From JAGVPT01 sp035505655 (lineage in GTDB: Bacteria > Bacteroidota > Ignavibacteria > UBA10030 > UBA8401): DNA of 64,000 nt. Position numbers and translations under genes: made by a program. Positions 8,091 through 16,747 of this stretch are shown here, one piece after another (position 1 is the stretch's first letter; every line of letters starts with the position of its first letter). The notes below the pieces were generated by a model. The model was not told where the DNA came from and searched no databases. It was given only the letters and a program-made list of their open reading frames with translations. The DNA lies in assembly GCA_035505655.1 (NCBI GenBank), contig DATJQP010000034.1, positions 1-64,000 of the forward strand. The letters are read 5' to 3'.

Positions 8091-8969
8091 ATGACGACTT
8101 TGTATCGCACAAACAGCGAGAACCCTGATTTCAAATCGCTCGTCAAGCTCCTGGACAGAGAGTTGAGCAGCATGTACGGCGAGTTCCAGGCAACGTACGA
8201 CGCCTTTAACGTGATTCAATCCATCGACACAGTTGTCGTGGCACAGGTCGAAGGCAAGAGTGTCGGATGCGGTTGTTTCAAACGGTATGATGAGAAGTCG
8301 GTGGAGATCAAAAGGATGTTCGTTGTGCCTGAGTTTCGGGGACAGGGGATTTCAAAGCGAGTCCTGGGAGAGCTGGAGCGCTGGGCCCGTGAGATGGGTT
8401 TCGCCAGGGCCATCCTTGAGACTGGGGACAAACAATCGGCGGCGATCGAGCTTTATCGTCGAAGCGGCTACAAGAAAACTCCGAACTACGGTCAGTACGA
8501 ATCCATAGAATCAAGCGTCTGTTTCGCAAAAGAACTCGGCGTTCCGGCCCTCTCCCCGTCCGGTGTTCGACAACGAAACATGGTCAGGAGCATTGCTGCA
8601 ATCGCAACGGCGTTTTTCGCGAACGTCATTATTTCGCTCCTCACCGACCAACTTTTTCATTACCTCGGAGTCTATCCGCCGTGGGGAAAGCCTATGTTTA
8701 ATCCTGCGCAGAATGCGCTCGCATTGTCGTACCGCCTCATTTATACCGTTGGGTCAGGGTATCTCGCCGCACGATTGGCACCGCGTAATCGAATCCGTCA
8801 TGCCATCATCCTTGGGATCATCGGGCTTGTACCGTCGATTGGCGGAACGATTGTTACGGTTTCGAACGGGAATGTCGGACCGGTCTGGTTTCCTCTTGCA
8901 CTCGTAGTCACCGCGGTTCCGTGCTCATGGCTCGGCGGTTTGATGACGATTCGCTCTTCCCGACCCTGA
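8091..8969 (+). CDS. GNAT acetyltransferase fused to a four-TM protein
   Basis: A 292-residue fusion. Residues 1-150 are a complete GNAT domain: strand 4 reads IKRMFVVPEFRGQGI, with the acetyl-CoA pyrophosphate loop R-G-Q-G-I, and the domain closes with ELYRRSGYKKTPNYGQY. Residues 164-292 match a separately encoded family of small four-span membrane proteins, starting at MVRSIAA with the conserved LGVYPPWGKPM and RNRIRHAIILG segments. The linker VPALSPSGVRQRN looks like a translated former leader, so the GNAT stop codon seems to have been lost. It may be a true fusion protein or an early stage of decay. Confidence 0.8.
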   Translation: MTTLYRTNSENPDFKSLVKLLDRELSSMYGEFQATYDAFNVIQSIDTVVVAQVEGKSVGCGCFKRYDEKSVEIKRMFVVPEFRGQGISKRVLGELERWAREMGFARAILETGDKQSAAIELYRRSGYKKTPNYGQYESIESSVCFAKELGVPALSPSGVRQRNMVRSIAAIATAFFANVIISLLTDQLFHYLGVYPPWGKPMFNPAQNALALSYRLIYTVGSGYLAARLAPRNRIRHAIILGIIGLVPSIGGTIVTVSNGNVGPVWFPLALVVTAVPCSWLGGLMTIRSSRP

Positions 8970-9007
8970 ATACGTTGGCACTTCTCTTCTACTCCGCAGA
9001 GGCTCCT

Positions 9008-9685
9008 CTGAACCACGCAACGATCAAAGCAATCTTCTGGGATAACGACGGTGTTCTGGTTGATACCGAGCAGCTTTATTTCGAGGCGACCCGTCAAGTA
9101 CTATCGGATCTCGGTGTCTCTCTTTCAGTTGAGCAATTCACGGAATTCATGCTCGTCCAGGGAAAAGGAGCTTGGCACCTGGCCTTCGAGCGGGGCGTTC
9201 CCGAGGAGAGACTGGACGAGTTGAGACGACGTCGGGATGGACTCTATGCGGATCTCCTGACCCACCGATCCAGAGTCATTCTGGGCGTCCCGGAGGTTCT
9301 CGAGACCCTCCACGGCCGATATCGGATGGCCGTTGTGACAAGCTCACGTCGGGTCCACTTCGACATCATCCATCGGCGTTCCGGCCTTCTTCCCTACTTC
9401 GACTTCGTCATCACAGGAGAGGATTCTCCCACGCATAAACCGGACCCCGGCCCTTATCTCCTCGCAACCGCCAGGTCGGGGTTTCGTAGTGAGGAGTGCG
9501 TGGCAATCGAAGATTCACAACGCGGGCTTATCGCGGCGAAGCGAGCAGGCATCGGATGTTTCATCATCCCAACGGATCTCACGCGGAACGGGGATTTCAG
9601 AGCAGCCGACAAGGTGCTCAGGAGCGCATCGCAAATCCCGGAGGCGTTGATGCCGGAAAGCCATGACCGCAGGGAGTCGTCCTGA
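9008..9685 (+). CDS. HAD-superfamily hydrolase (phosphatase/phosphoglucomutase-like)
   Basis: A 225-residue HAD hydrolase. Motif I is FWDNDGVLVDTE, motif II is VVTSSRR, motif III with its Lys is HKPDPGPYL, and motif IV is IEDSQRG. The long cap segment after motif I indicates subfamily IA (beta-phosphoglucomutase/phosphatase-like). The frame has no ATG near motif I. A CTG at 9008, five bases after AGAGG, gives the usual distance to motif I. GTG 8921 would overlap the preceding gene and TTG 8975 lacks a ribosome-binding site. The substrate is unknown. Confidence 0.85.
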   Translation: MNHATIKAIFWDNDGVLVDTEQLYFEATRQVLSDLGVSLSVEQFTEFMLVQGKGAWHLAFERGVPEERLDELRRRRDGLYADLLTHRSRVILGVPEVLETLHGRYRMAVVTSSRRVHFDIIHRRSGLLPYFDFVITGEDSPTHKPDPGPYLLATARSGFRSEECVAIEDSQRGLIAAKRAGIGCFIIPTDLTRNGDFRAADKVLRSASQIPEALMPESHDRRESS

Positions 9686-9765
9686 GGCCGCGAGAGTCGG
9701 GATTCAAATTCCTTCTCAGGACAGTCTCATCCTTCCACCCACTTCGAACCTTTTAGAGCAATTCC

Positions 9766-10227
9766 ATGGAGATTGAATACAGAAATTCGCTCCCGTCAAA
9801 GGAGGACTTTTTCAGGCTCTTCACGACCACAGGATGGAATCGTGAATATCAGCTTTCGCCGGAGCGCCTGCAGAAAGCGATTTCAGCCAGTTGGTGTACG
9901 ATCTCTGCGTACGCGGATGAGCGCCTCGTCGGCTTCGGCAGGGTTGTGTCGGATGGCGCATTTCACGCGATCATTTACGATCTTATCGCCGATCCTGAAT
10001 TTCAGCGGAGAGGGATCGGTTCCCACATGCTCGGCATGCTGGTCTCCAGGTGTCGCGAATCGGGGATCAAGGATATTCAACTTTTTTGTGCACGCGGAAA
10101 GCGATCCTTCTACGAAAGAAACGGCTTCGTTGCGCGGAGCGACGACGCGCCGGGGATGGAATATGAATCAACTGAACCATTGCCTGAGAGTGACCGCGAC
10201 GATGGGAGACCCGACGTCAAGGCGTGA
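9766..10227 (+). CDS. GNAT family N-acetyltransferase
   Basis: A 153-residue GNAT protein. The core runs from LVGFGRVVSDG (strand 2-3) through IIYDLIADPEFQRRGIGSHML, with the R-R-G-I-G acetyl-CoA loop at about residues 84-88, to SFYERNGFVAR near residue 125. The acceptor is unknown. It is one of four complete GNAT domains in the first 20 kb, each in a different subfamily by sequence. Confidence 0.85.
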   Translation: MEIEYRNSLPSKEDFFRLFTTTGWNREYQLSPERLQKAISASWCTISAYADERLVGFGRVVSDGAFHAIIYDLIADPEFQRRGIGSHMLGMLVSRCRESGIKDIQLFCARGKRSFYERNGFVARSDDAPGMEYESTEPLPESDRDDGRPDVKA

Positions 10228-10294
10228 AGAGAAAGAAAGTCGGCGTTGCTGAGTCCATAAAATAAACCCAGACCCTCAAACGAGTGTCATATAG

Positions 10295-10834
10295 ATGAAA
10301 ACCACCATCTATGTTGGAGTAAGCCTCGACGGCTACATTGCGCGGAAGAACGGGGAGATTGGTTGGCTGGCGCCGTTTCAGAGCGACGAGGTGGCGACAA
10401 GCTATCGGGATTTCTGCGAAACAATAGATGTTTTCGTGATCGGGAGGGGTACTTTTGAAACCGCACTCTCCCTTCCTGCCTGGCCCTACGACAAGCAGGT
10501 CATCGTTCTCAGTTCCACACTTCGAAGTCTCCCGGATGATCTTCATTCCAGGGTTGAGCTCGCCTCCGCGCCTCCCCGTTCACTCCTATCCGGGCTTTCC
10601 CGGCGAGGATTTACAAGCGCATACGTCGACGGCGGCAAGGTCATCCAGAGCTTTCTTCGGGAGGATTGTATCGATGAGATGATCCTTACGCGGGTGCCTC
10701 TCCTTCTCGGGGGCGGAATACCGCTCTTCGGGGAGCTCAGCCAGGCGCTCCGATTCACTCACGCGGAGTCAGTCTCATACAAAAACGGACTCGTCAAGAG
10801 TCGCTATCTCCGTTTCCGCAACACAGATCGCTAA
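10295..10834 (+). CDS. RibD-C/dihydrofolate-reductase-like protein
   Basis: A 179-residue protein of the RibD C-terminal/DHFR-like family. Signatures are VSLDGYIARKNGEIGWL (residues 8-24), VIGRGTFETAL near 50, YVDGGKVIQSFL near 110 and LTRVPLLLGGGIPLF near 130, the last two forming the NADPH-binding half. Such orphan proteins are not riboflavin-pathway enzymes by context; they are probable NADPH-dependent reductases. A second, distinct member lies at 13098. Confidence 0.85.
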   Translation: MKTTIYVGVSLDGYIARKNGEIGWLAPFQSDEVATSYRDFCETIDVFVIGRGTFETALSLPAWPYDKQVIVLSSTLRSLPDDLHSRVELASAPPRSLLSGLSRRGFTSAYVDGGKVIQSFLREDCIDEMILTRVPLLLGGGIPLFGELSQALRFTHAESVSYKNGLVKSRYLRFRNTDR

Positions 10835-10838
10835 CACG

Positions 10839-11231
10839 ATGAACTCACCTGAATCTCTCCCTCTCGCCCACAAAGCGGTTGTCGTAACAGGTTGTTCCTC
10901 GGGGATTGGGCGCGATATCGCGCGGACTCTTTCTGCCAACGGATCCCTCGTCTTCGCCACCACCCGAAAGGTATCGGACGCGGAAGAGCTCCGCCGTTGG
11001 GAAATGCCAAACCTCGTACCAATCTCCCCCCTCGATCTGGCGAATCTCGCGCAGTGCGATCGGGCTGCGGAAGAGATTTCCCGCGAACTTAGGAAGCGAG
11101 GCGTCGACGGGCGCTTCGGGCCGATCACCCGCGCACTCGTTACTCGATCGGAGATATGTCTCCCGCGGCTGCATTTCTGGAGGTCCTTCCCCAGCAAGCA
11201 ACGGACTGGATCCTCCGCCAGCGATTCTAAG
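10839..11231 (+). pseudogene. Internally deleted and frameshifted SDR gene
   Basis: The frame from 10839 gives a normal short-chain dehydrogenase N-terminus, with the Rossmann glycine motif TGCSSGIGRDIA at about residues 18-29, and runs to ISRELRKRGVDG. The family catalytic centre (NNAG and S-Y-K region) is missing. In another frame, ending with TAA at 11229-11231, the sequence matches an SDR C-terminus: RYSIGDMSPAAAFLEV, then DWILRQRF. So roughly the middle half of the gene has been lost, with a frameshift at the join. It begins five bases after the preceding reductase gene, with which it was probably cotranscribed. Confidence 0.8.
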
Positions 11232-11307
11232 AACACAGTACACGGTGAACGCCGTCGGTCTGAAATCCGGCGCCGGTCTACACTATACCAGAAAAGGACC
11301 ATCCACC

Positions 11308-12225
11308 ATGAAAGCTCTCAGCATCTTCGTGGCAATCGCAACCTCTTTCGCGATCCTCTCGTGCGTGCAACCGCCTTCCCCACCGCCGGCCCAGGCGCTC
11401 TTATGCGATCTAGCGTCGGCAAACTGCGGTTCCACCGACGGATTTTTCACCTTTGAAAACGATACGATACAGGTCGTCTACGTCTTTTGGGCGGAAAACG
11501 GCGCCCTCGGGATCTTCATCCACAACAAGTTGGCGCAGCCGATCTACGTCGATTGGAAGAAAGGCTCCTTCATCACCGGTTCGACGAAGCACGACTACTG
11601 GGATGAAACCTACACTGCCGTGACAAACGGGAGCGCGACCTCTTCATTCTGGAAGCCGTTCTTCGAGCGCTACCATTCGTTGTCTGGCGCGGCCGGCAGC
11701 CCTGTGGAAGGTTTCTCAACCACCTTTTGGTCCTCCGTCACGACGATAACGAAGCCTGAACGGATTACTTTCATTCCACCGGGAACCACGATCTCAAGGA
11801 GTCTTTACTCGATGCCTCCGCCCGCTCAAATCGTCTTCGACCCGAGGCGGGTCATTTCGTTCGACACAACACTTGACGGAATGCCAACTCACATCTTCAA
11901 AAAAGAAGTATACATGGGGACGACCTACGAGTTCGATTCAGTGACCTCCGGACAAGCGACTGCTCATCTCTCCTGCGAGAACTTCACACCCGACTCTTCG
12001 CCCTTGTCATTCAGGTCGTTCCTTACATACTCCACAACCGACAAATTTACCTCCGAAGCATTCATCGATAACGCCTTCTACGTGTCGAAGGTCACCGTTC
12101 TCTCCCCGGGTCTTTTCAAATACCGGACAGAAACACCCGACGGTCACAACGCATGGGCCACTCCCAGGTCGTACTATGTCTTTCAGGTCCCCCGTTACGC
12201 CAGCGCGGATTCGACCGCTCCGTAG
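11308..12225 (+). CDS. Lipoprotein of unknown function
   Basis: A 305-residue protein with a signal peptide ending in the lipobox AILSC (Cys19), followed by a proline-rich linker, so it is a probable lipoprotein. The mature part is rich in Thr, Ser and aromatic residues and reads as beta-strands; no domain is recognised. The longer open frame upstream runs through the SDR remnant and is not used. The ATG at 11308 is chosen because the signal peptide starts there. Confidence 0.65.
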   Translation: MKALSIFVAIATSFAILSCVQPPSPPPAQALLCDLASANCGSTDGFFTFENDTIQVVYVFWAENGALGIFIHNKLAQPIYVDWKKGSFITGSTKHDYWDETYTAVTNGSATSSFWKPFFERYHSLSGAAGSPVEGFSTTFWSSVTTITKPERITFIPPGTTISRSLYSMPPPAQIVFDPRRVISFDTTLDGMPTHIFKKEVYMGTTYEFDSVTSGQATAHLSCENFTPDSSPLSFRSFLTYSTTDKFTSEAFIDNAFYVSKVTVLSPGLFKYRTETPDGHNAWATPRSYYVFQVPRYASADSTAP

Positions 12226-12365
12226 CCCGACTCAACGACCTTCGCTCGGTGAAACACGACCCCCGGTTGCATTCGGCCTGCCAAAGACGTACGTTTACTG
12301 GAGGTAGGCACTCTCCCCTTGGCTAAGTAACGGTCACTTCTAACAGGATTGGAGGAATCATCCCG

Positions 12366-12770
12366 ATGGATATCCACATCAATGTTCTTGCTCTCCTCGT
12401 TGCGGCCGCGGCAAACTACCTCTTCGCGACCCTCTGGTATGCTCTGCTCTTTGCGAAGGCCTGGAAGCGGCTGACGGGGATCACGGAGATGAAGCCGGCT
12501 CCCCTGAACATGCTTCTCTCATTTATCGGCTCGCTTGTCATTAGCTTTGTACTCTACCACTCGATCGTTTTTGGCGACGCGTTCTTTAAGATCGGCGGAA
12601 TCCACGGCGGATTGATGGGAGGATTTTTCGGCTGGCTCGGATACGTGGCCCCAGTCACGTTGACAACGAAGCTGTACGAGAAGAAACCGTGGGGTCTCTG
12701 GTTCCTCGACAACGGCTTCTGGCTCTTGTCTTTGCTCATGATGGGGATGATCCTCTCTGCGTGGATGTGA
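12366..12770 (+). CDS. DUF1761 membrane protein
   Basis: A 134-residue protein with four membrane spans (about residues 5-27, 48-66, 80-100 and 112-132). The family features are the N-terminal AAAANYLFATLWYALLFAKAW and the GGIHGGLMGGFFGWLGY loop, both typical of DUF1761. Function is unknown. A GGAGG ribosome-binding site lies about ten bases before the ATG. Confidence 0.85.
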   Translation: MDIHINVLALLVAAAANYLFATLWYALLFAKAWKRLTGITEMKPAPLNMLLSFIGSLVISFVLYHSIVFGDAFFKIGGIHGGLMGGFFGWLGYVAPVTLTTKLYEKKPWGLWFLDNGFWLLSLLMMGMILSAWM

Positions 12771-12826
12771 GACTTCGGGGGTGTTGGGCACAGGAAGCAA
12801 GAATAACACTAGACGAGAGCGATACG

Positions 12827-12997
12827 ATGAAACATCATAATGCGTTCAGCGGTATTTACGGCCTGGCGTTCATCGGCGCGGCGGTCTATTTCATTCAACA
12901 TTCCGCAACATTCTGGGAAGGGGTGCTGGGATTCCTGAAGGCCATCGTGTGGCCCGCGATCCTGATGTACAAACTTCTCGAATATCTCAAGATGTAA
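12827..12997 (+). CDS. Small one/two-TM protein
   Basis: A 56-residue protein starting MKHHNAFSGIYGLAFIGA. It has hydrophobic stretches at about 11-26 and 31-50 and ends in a short basic tail. The frame is open upstream, but the ATG at 12827 follows GAGAG and gives a compact protein that resembles widespread small membrane proteins starting MKH-x-x-x-F-S-G-I-Y-G-L. It is likely a genuine short gene; function unknown. Confidence 0.65.
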   Translation: MKHHNAFSGIYGLAFIGAAVYFIQHSATFWEGVLGFLKAIVWPAILMYKLLEYLKM

Positions 12998-13097
12998 AGG
13001 ATCATTGGAATTCGTTCCGCCGACCGCATCGGATGAAGGGTGCGGATCGCCCGGGATCGGATCTCCTTCGCGCTAGTCAATAATAGGAGGCCGCCTG

Positions 13098-13664
13098 ATG
13101 GGAAAGCTCATCGTCTTCAATTCGATTTCGTTGGACGGATATATTGCCGATGCACACAACGATATGCACTGGGCATACAATCCTGTCCAGGACGAAGAGT
13201 GGAACAACTACGTCAACGGCAATGCGAGCGGCGGCGGCATCCTTCTGTTTGGAAGAGTCACGTTCGAGCTCATGAAGAGCTACTGGCCGACCCCGGACGC
13301 CAAGAAGAACAATCCCGTGGTTGCCGACCGGATGAATGCCGCCCGAAAAGTTGTATTCTCGAGGAGCTTGAAGACAGCGGGATGGGATAACACGCGTATC
13401 ATCTCGACGAACATCGCCGAGGAGGTCCGGAAAATGAAGGCGCCCTCCGACGCGGGGTTGGCGATACTGGGGAGCGGCAGCATCGTCGCGCAGTTCACCG
13501 AGGAGCGGTTGATTGACGAGTATCAGATTGTTGTTACGCCCGTTGTCCTGGGATCCGGGAAGACGATGTTCGAGGGAATATCAAAAATGCTCGCGCTGAA
13601 GCATCTGAGCACGCGATCCTTCAGGAACGGGAATGTCGTCGTCACCTACGAATCTGCAAAATGA
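13098..13664 (+). CDS. RibD-C/dihydrofolate-reductase-like protein (second copy)
   Basis: A 188-residue RibD-C/DHFR-like protein of a different subgroup from the one at 10295: longer, and with the central LFGRVTFELMKSYWP motif followed by NAARKVVFSRSL. The NADPH-side motif is LAILGSGSIVAQF, then IVVTPVVLGSGKTMF. TAGGAGG precedes the start. It is probably an NADPH-dependent reductase with unknown substrate. Confidence 0.87.
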   Translation: MGKLIVFNSISLDGYIADAHNDMHWAYNPVQDEEWNNYVNGNASGGGILLFGRVTFELMKSYWPTPDAKKNNPVVADRMNAARKVVFSRSLKTAGWDNTRIISTNIAEEVRKMKAPSDAGLAILGSGSIVAQFTEERLIDEYQIVVTPVVLGSGKTMFEGISKMLALKHLSTRSFRNGNVVVTYESAK

Positions 13665-13738
13665 TGCTGGCATGGGAAAAAGGGGGGACAGCGCCGGCCT
13701 CGTCAGGCAACTGAGCGAATCCCCCGGGAATTCAACCT

Positions 13739-14158
13739 ATGATTTCAAAAAGTACATCCTTCTTCCTCGTTCTCATGGTTAGCCTCCTTACTGGTTGCGG
13801 CAGGAAATCCGAATCGGTTCCCCCCGGGGCGTATGCCTACGTCAGCTATGACTCAAGCGGAACCGCGTTGGTGAAGGGATGGTTCAACTTCGCGACCACC
13901 GACTCGACGGCACTCAACGGTGAATGGCACTTTGATGCCATAGGGAACGCGGAACGCATTGGGCCGCAAACCGGGGATGGAAAACTTGTCGGAGGTATCT
14001 CAGGCGGCAAAGTGTGGATGGAGCTCAATCCTTCGGTGAGAAACAACAACCTTCAGCTCAATGGAACTCTTGACACCGGACGGATCACCGGTCAGTGGAC
14101 CTGGATGAGCTATGACGGAATCAGGAATCAGGGGACGTTTGAGGGAGTGAAGAAATGA
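13739..14158 (+). CDS. Small lipoprotein, unknown function
   Basis: A 139-residue protein with a clear lipoprotein signal (hydrophobic residues 8-17, lipobox LLTGC, Cys20). The mature domain alternates strands with many Gly, Thr and Trp residues and ends in TGQWTWMSYDGIRNQGTFEG, reminiscent of small beta-barrel/MORN-like secreted domains. No specific family is identified. Confidence 0.65.
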   Translation: MISKSTSFFLVLMVSLLTGCGRKSESVPPGAYAYVSYDSSGTALVKGWFNFATTDSTALNGEWHFDAIGNAERIGPQTGDGKLVGGISGGKVWMELNPSVRNNNLQLNGTLDTGRITGQWTWMSYDGIRNQGTFEGVKK

Positions 14159-14230
14159 TGGCCTTCCCCCCGCATCTTTGATCGCTCATCCGGCAACGAT
14201 ACTCATCCATAGCAGGCAGAGAAGAAGGGT

Positions 14231-14797
14231 ATGCACAGACTTCAGGCGATTGATTCGGCGAATGATATTCCTGCCGGTTACCACGGCACTCCGATCGAAA
14301 AGCTCCTCGAATACCATAACCTCGAAACTCCGTTCCAGATCTATTCGAGTGCGCAACTCCTCATCGGGATGTGCATGGACAACCGAAAGCATCTCCACAT
14401 CCCCGATAATTTTGCTTACATCATCCGTACCGGAGGAGCGAACCTCCGGTACAGCGAGTTCAAAGTCTCATACGCGGTCGCGGTCGGCGGCGTCAAGGCC
14501 ATTGCGCTGATCGGTCACAATGAGTGCGGAATGGTGAACCTTATGGCCCGCAAGGAGCAATTCATCCGTGGCCTTGTCGACCAGGCAAGCTGGTCGAGGG
14601 AACAGGCGGAGGATCACTTCATGCATTTTGCGCCGATGTTCGAGATCGGGAATGAAGTGGACTTCACGCTCAGCGAAGCCAAGCGTCTGCGCTTGCGATA
14701 TCCGCGAATCGTCGTTGCACCGCTCATCTACAAGATCAATAACAACAGGCTTTATCTTATCGACGAGCCGGGGCCTGGAACAACGGTGGCGGGATAA
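14231..14797 (+). CDS. Beta-class carbonic anhydrase-like protein
   Basis: A 188-residue beta-carbonic-anhydrase-family protein. The zinc ligands are present as C48 in CMDNR and H96/C99 in GHNECGM, and the Asp50-Arg52 dyad of the active site is intact. That predicts reversible hydration of CO2 in the cytoplasm. The segment between the two metal motifs is short, as in compact bacterial members. The protein is likely active, but no activity is shown here. An AAGAAGG ribosome-binding site precedes the ATG. Confidence 0.82.
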   Translation: MHRLQAIDSANDIPAGYHGTPIEKLLEYHNLETPFQIYSSAQLLIGMCMDNRKHLHIPDNFAYIIRTGGANLRYSEFKVSYAVAVGGVKAIALIGHNECGMVNLMARKEQFIRGLVDQASWSREQAEDHFMHFAPMFEIGNEVDFTLSEAKRLRLRYPRIVVAPLIYKINNNRLYLIDEPGPGTTVAG

Positions 14798-14952
14798 CAG
14801 ACGTTTGCTGCCGGGCGGAATGCGAGGATTCTATCGGTGAGACCTTTGGCACTGTCTCAACCGGATCAAGATGTCAACCATGCGTGCGCCGCAGAAGCAT
14901 CCGGATGCAAAACGGAGGAAGCCTCCCTCCTTTTCGTATGAGGTCATGAATC

Positions 14953-15390
14953 ATGAGTCTGAGATCAATTTCGCTTGCGGGCTACTTCATCCTCGTCGTA
15001 GCCCTTGTTGCGCTCGTTTGGCAGGGATACCTCCTCGGTTCCGGCCCGGTTTCTTTTTTCATTCAGGGCCTTGCAATCGTGCTCATGATTTGGTCGAGAA
15101 TGACCTTCGGGAAAAGGAGCTTCCATGCCGGTGCAGACGCGACCGAGGGCGGACTCGTCACGACGGGGCCGTACGCATGGATTCGGCATCCGATCTATGC
15201 GTCCATACTTTATTTCCTCTGGGCCGGGGTCTTTTCGCATCCTGCAATGGAGAGTTTTCTTCTCGGCATTCTTGCGACCGGAGGCATAAGTCTTCGAATC
15301 GTCTCAGAAGAACAACTCCTCGTCACCCGCTATCCCGGGTATACCGCCTATGCTGCCGGCACAAAGAGATTGATCCCCTTCCTCTTGTAG
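14953..15390 (+). CDS. Isoprenylcysteine-methyltransferase (ICMT)-like membrane protein
   Basis: A 145-residue membrane protein of the ICMT/phospholipid-methyltransferase family. Spans lie at about 5-25, 31-46 and 86-115. The catalytic signature is TGPYAWIRHPIYAS (about 72-85), with EEQLLVTRYPGYTAY further on and a final RLIPFLL, the usual order in bacterial ICMT-like enzymes. It is expected to bind SAM at the membrane face. Bacterial members rarely have a known substrate. Confidence 0.85.
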   Translation: MSLRSISLAGYFILVVALVALVWQGYLLGSGPVSFFIQGLAIVLMIWSRMTFGKRSFHAGADATEGGLVTTGPYAWIRHPIYASILYFLWAGVFSHPAMESFLLGILATGGISLRIVSEEQLLVTRYPGYTAYAAGTKRLIPFLL

Positions 15391-15754
15391 CGAACGCCGA
15401 AACGTGCTCTCTTTCTTCAGGCCATCCTTCTACGACGATCTTTCCGGGGATATTCAGACTTTTGGCCCCCTGCCTAGTACGGGGCAGCTCTTTGGGTCAA
15501 TAAACTTCCGGAGCGAAACATTTCTCTTCCATGATATCTTCTGCGCGGGCTGCTTTCACTTATTTGTGATTTTGTTTGAAGAAGCTCATCTCCGAAACCT
15601 TCTCGGGTAGAGAGACGAAGAAAACTGGAACAAGGTGCCGCTGCGGCGGGTAACGCTCAACTGATTCGATGCCGGTCAGCGCGATTGAATCTTACGCAGC
15701 GGTTTGATATGTTGTCGTTAGGCCATCGAACTCCCGGCGGAATCTGAGATACGG
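15391..15754. other. Intergenic region with nested inverted repeats
   Basis: About 360 bp without a supported gene; an open frame at 15404-15610 lacks a ribosome-binding site and family features. The right half contains nested inverted repeats (listed separately) and, at 15717-15723, GTTAGGC, which matches an integron core-site consensus by sequence only. Confidence 0.4.
15638..15702. repeat. Nested inverted repeats
   Basis: Outer arms CCGCTGCG (15638-15645) and CGCAGCGG (15695-15702) are perfectly complementary. Inside them GATTCGAT (15663-15670) pairs with ATTGAATC (15684-15691) with one G-T pair. No T-run follows. It could form a cruciform or a two-tier RNA hairpin upstream of the gene at 15755. 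Confidence 0.55.
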
Positions 15755-16165
15755 ATGAAGCATACTGCGCTTATCGTTTTTTCTCTTCTCGCGGTCTCGT
15801 TCAGCTCCCTCTCACAATCCGAGGCAAAGAGAATCATTTCCGACAAAGGGGTCTTTCTCTTCGGACCCTCGGAGACGGAGACCGACTCCGTGCCATCCGA
15901 CGAATCGGAAGCGTTGAGCGATTTCGCGACATACAGCACCGATATCGCCCGGTTCGCACGGTCCCACGACATCTTCTGCGCCTACGTCACCGCACGGCTC
16001 ATCGAAATCCGCTACGGTTCGATGAGACGGATGATTATCTCCAGAGATACCACTTCCTTCGGAACGATCTTGACGGACGGCATTCAGCAACCCCGCATCT
16101 TTCCGTACGTCACAACCGGCGTTGAGTTGCGGGAAAAGGCGAAAGAATTCTTCAAGCTCCCGTAG
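15755..16165 (+). CDS. Secreted protein of unknown function
   Basis: A 136-residue protein with a Sec signal peptide (hydrophobic residues 5-18, then SFSSLSQSEA). The mature part has no recognised domain; it contains a segment with many acidic and Ser residues (about 40-60) and ends with a helix ELREKAKEFFKLP. The start is supported by the signal peptide. Confidence 0.55.
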   Translation: MKHTALIVFSLLAVSFSSLSQSEAKRIISDKGVFLFGPSETETDSVPSDESEALSDFATYSTDIARFARSHDIFCAYVTARLIEIRYGSMRRMIISRDTTSFGTILTDGIQQPRIFPYVTTGVELREKAKEFFKLP

Positions 16166-16252
16166 GGGCAAGGAAGGCCCCGCTGAAGACCCGTCGCCGG
16201 AAAGCAAGGCAATTGTCGACGGCTTCTTCCACTCGTCACGCTACGATCATCG

Positions 16253-16747
16253 ATGAATATTCGAATCAGACCCGCAACCATTACAGATCTCGCGGCTATC
16301 ACGGAGATCTACAATGAAGCTATTCTCACCTCGACTGCAACATTCGACACGGAACCGAAATCGCCCTCCGAACGTCAGAGTTGGTTCGACTCTCACGACG
16401 CCTCCCATCCCATCCTCGTGGCGGAGGTGGACGGAAAAGTCGCCGGGTGGGCCTCGCTCAGCAAATGGTCGGACCGGCGCGCGTATGACCGGACGGCGGA
16501 GACCTCATTTTACGTCGGAAGCCGCTTTCGCGGAAAAGGAATCGGCCGGAAACTGAAGGAGGCAATCATTGCGGAGGCGGTCCGCCTCGGACTCCATACG
16601 CTCATCGCGCGCGTTGCTGAGGGAAGCGAGGAGAGCCTTCATCTCAACGAGAGCTTTGGTTTCACGAGAGTCGGAACAATGCGGGAGGTCGGTTTCAAAT
16701 TCGGCAAACTCCTGGACGTCCATATCCTCCAGAAGATGCTCGACTGA
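16253..16747 (+). CDS. GNAT acetyltransferase, phosphinothricin-acetyltransferase-like
   Basis: A 164-residue GNAT protein of the Pat/YncA subgroup. It opens IRIRPATITDLAAITEIYNEAI, has GWASLSKWSDRRAYDRTAETS in the middle and the acetyl-CoA loop RGKGIGRKL at about 89-97, and ends SFGFTRVGTMREVGFKFG. Members of the subgroup acetylate the amino group of phosphinothricin or of amino-acid analogues such as methionine sulfone; resistance is not implied without assay. Confidence 0.87.
   Translation: MNIRIRPATITDLAAITEIYNEAILTSTATFDTEPKSPSERQSWFDSHDASHPILVAEVDGKVAGWASLSKWSDRRAYDRTAETSFYVGSRFRGKGIGRKLKEAIIAEAVRLGLHTLIARVAEGSEESLHLNESFGFTRVGTMREVGFKFGKLLDVHILQKMLD

Noticed and set aside
9690..9720. 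tRNA T-arm-like GGGATTCAAATTCC
   Set aside because: No acceptor stem, anticodon arm or CCA-side pairing could be built around it. The same applies to GGTTCGAATCC near 59550, which lies inside the ccoP coding sequence.
15404..15610. Open frame of 68 codons
   Set aside because: No ribosome-binding site and no recognisable family. The Phe-rich sequence could be chance; it is left as intergenic.
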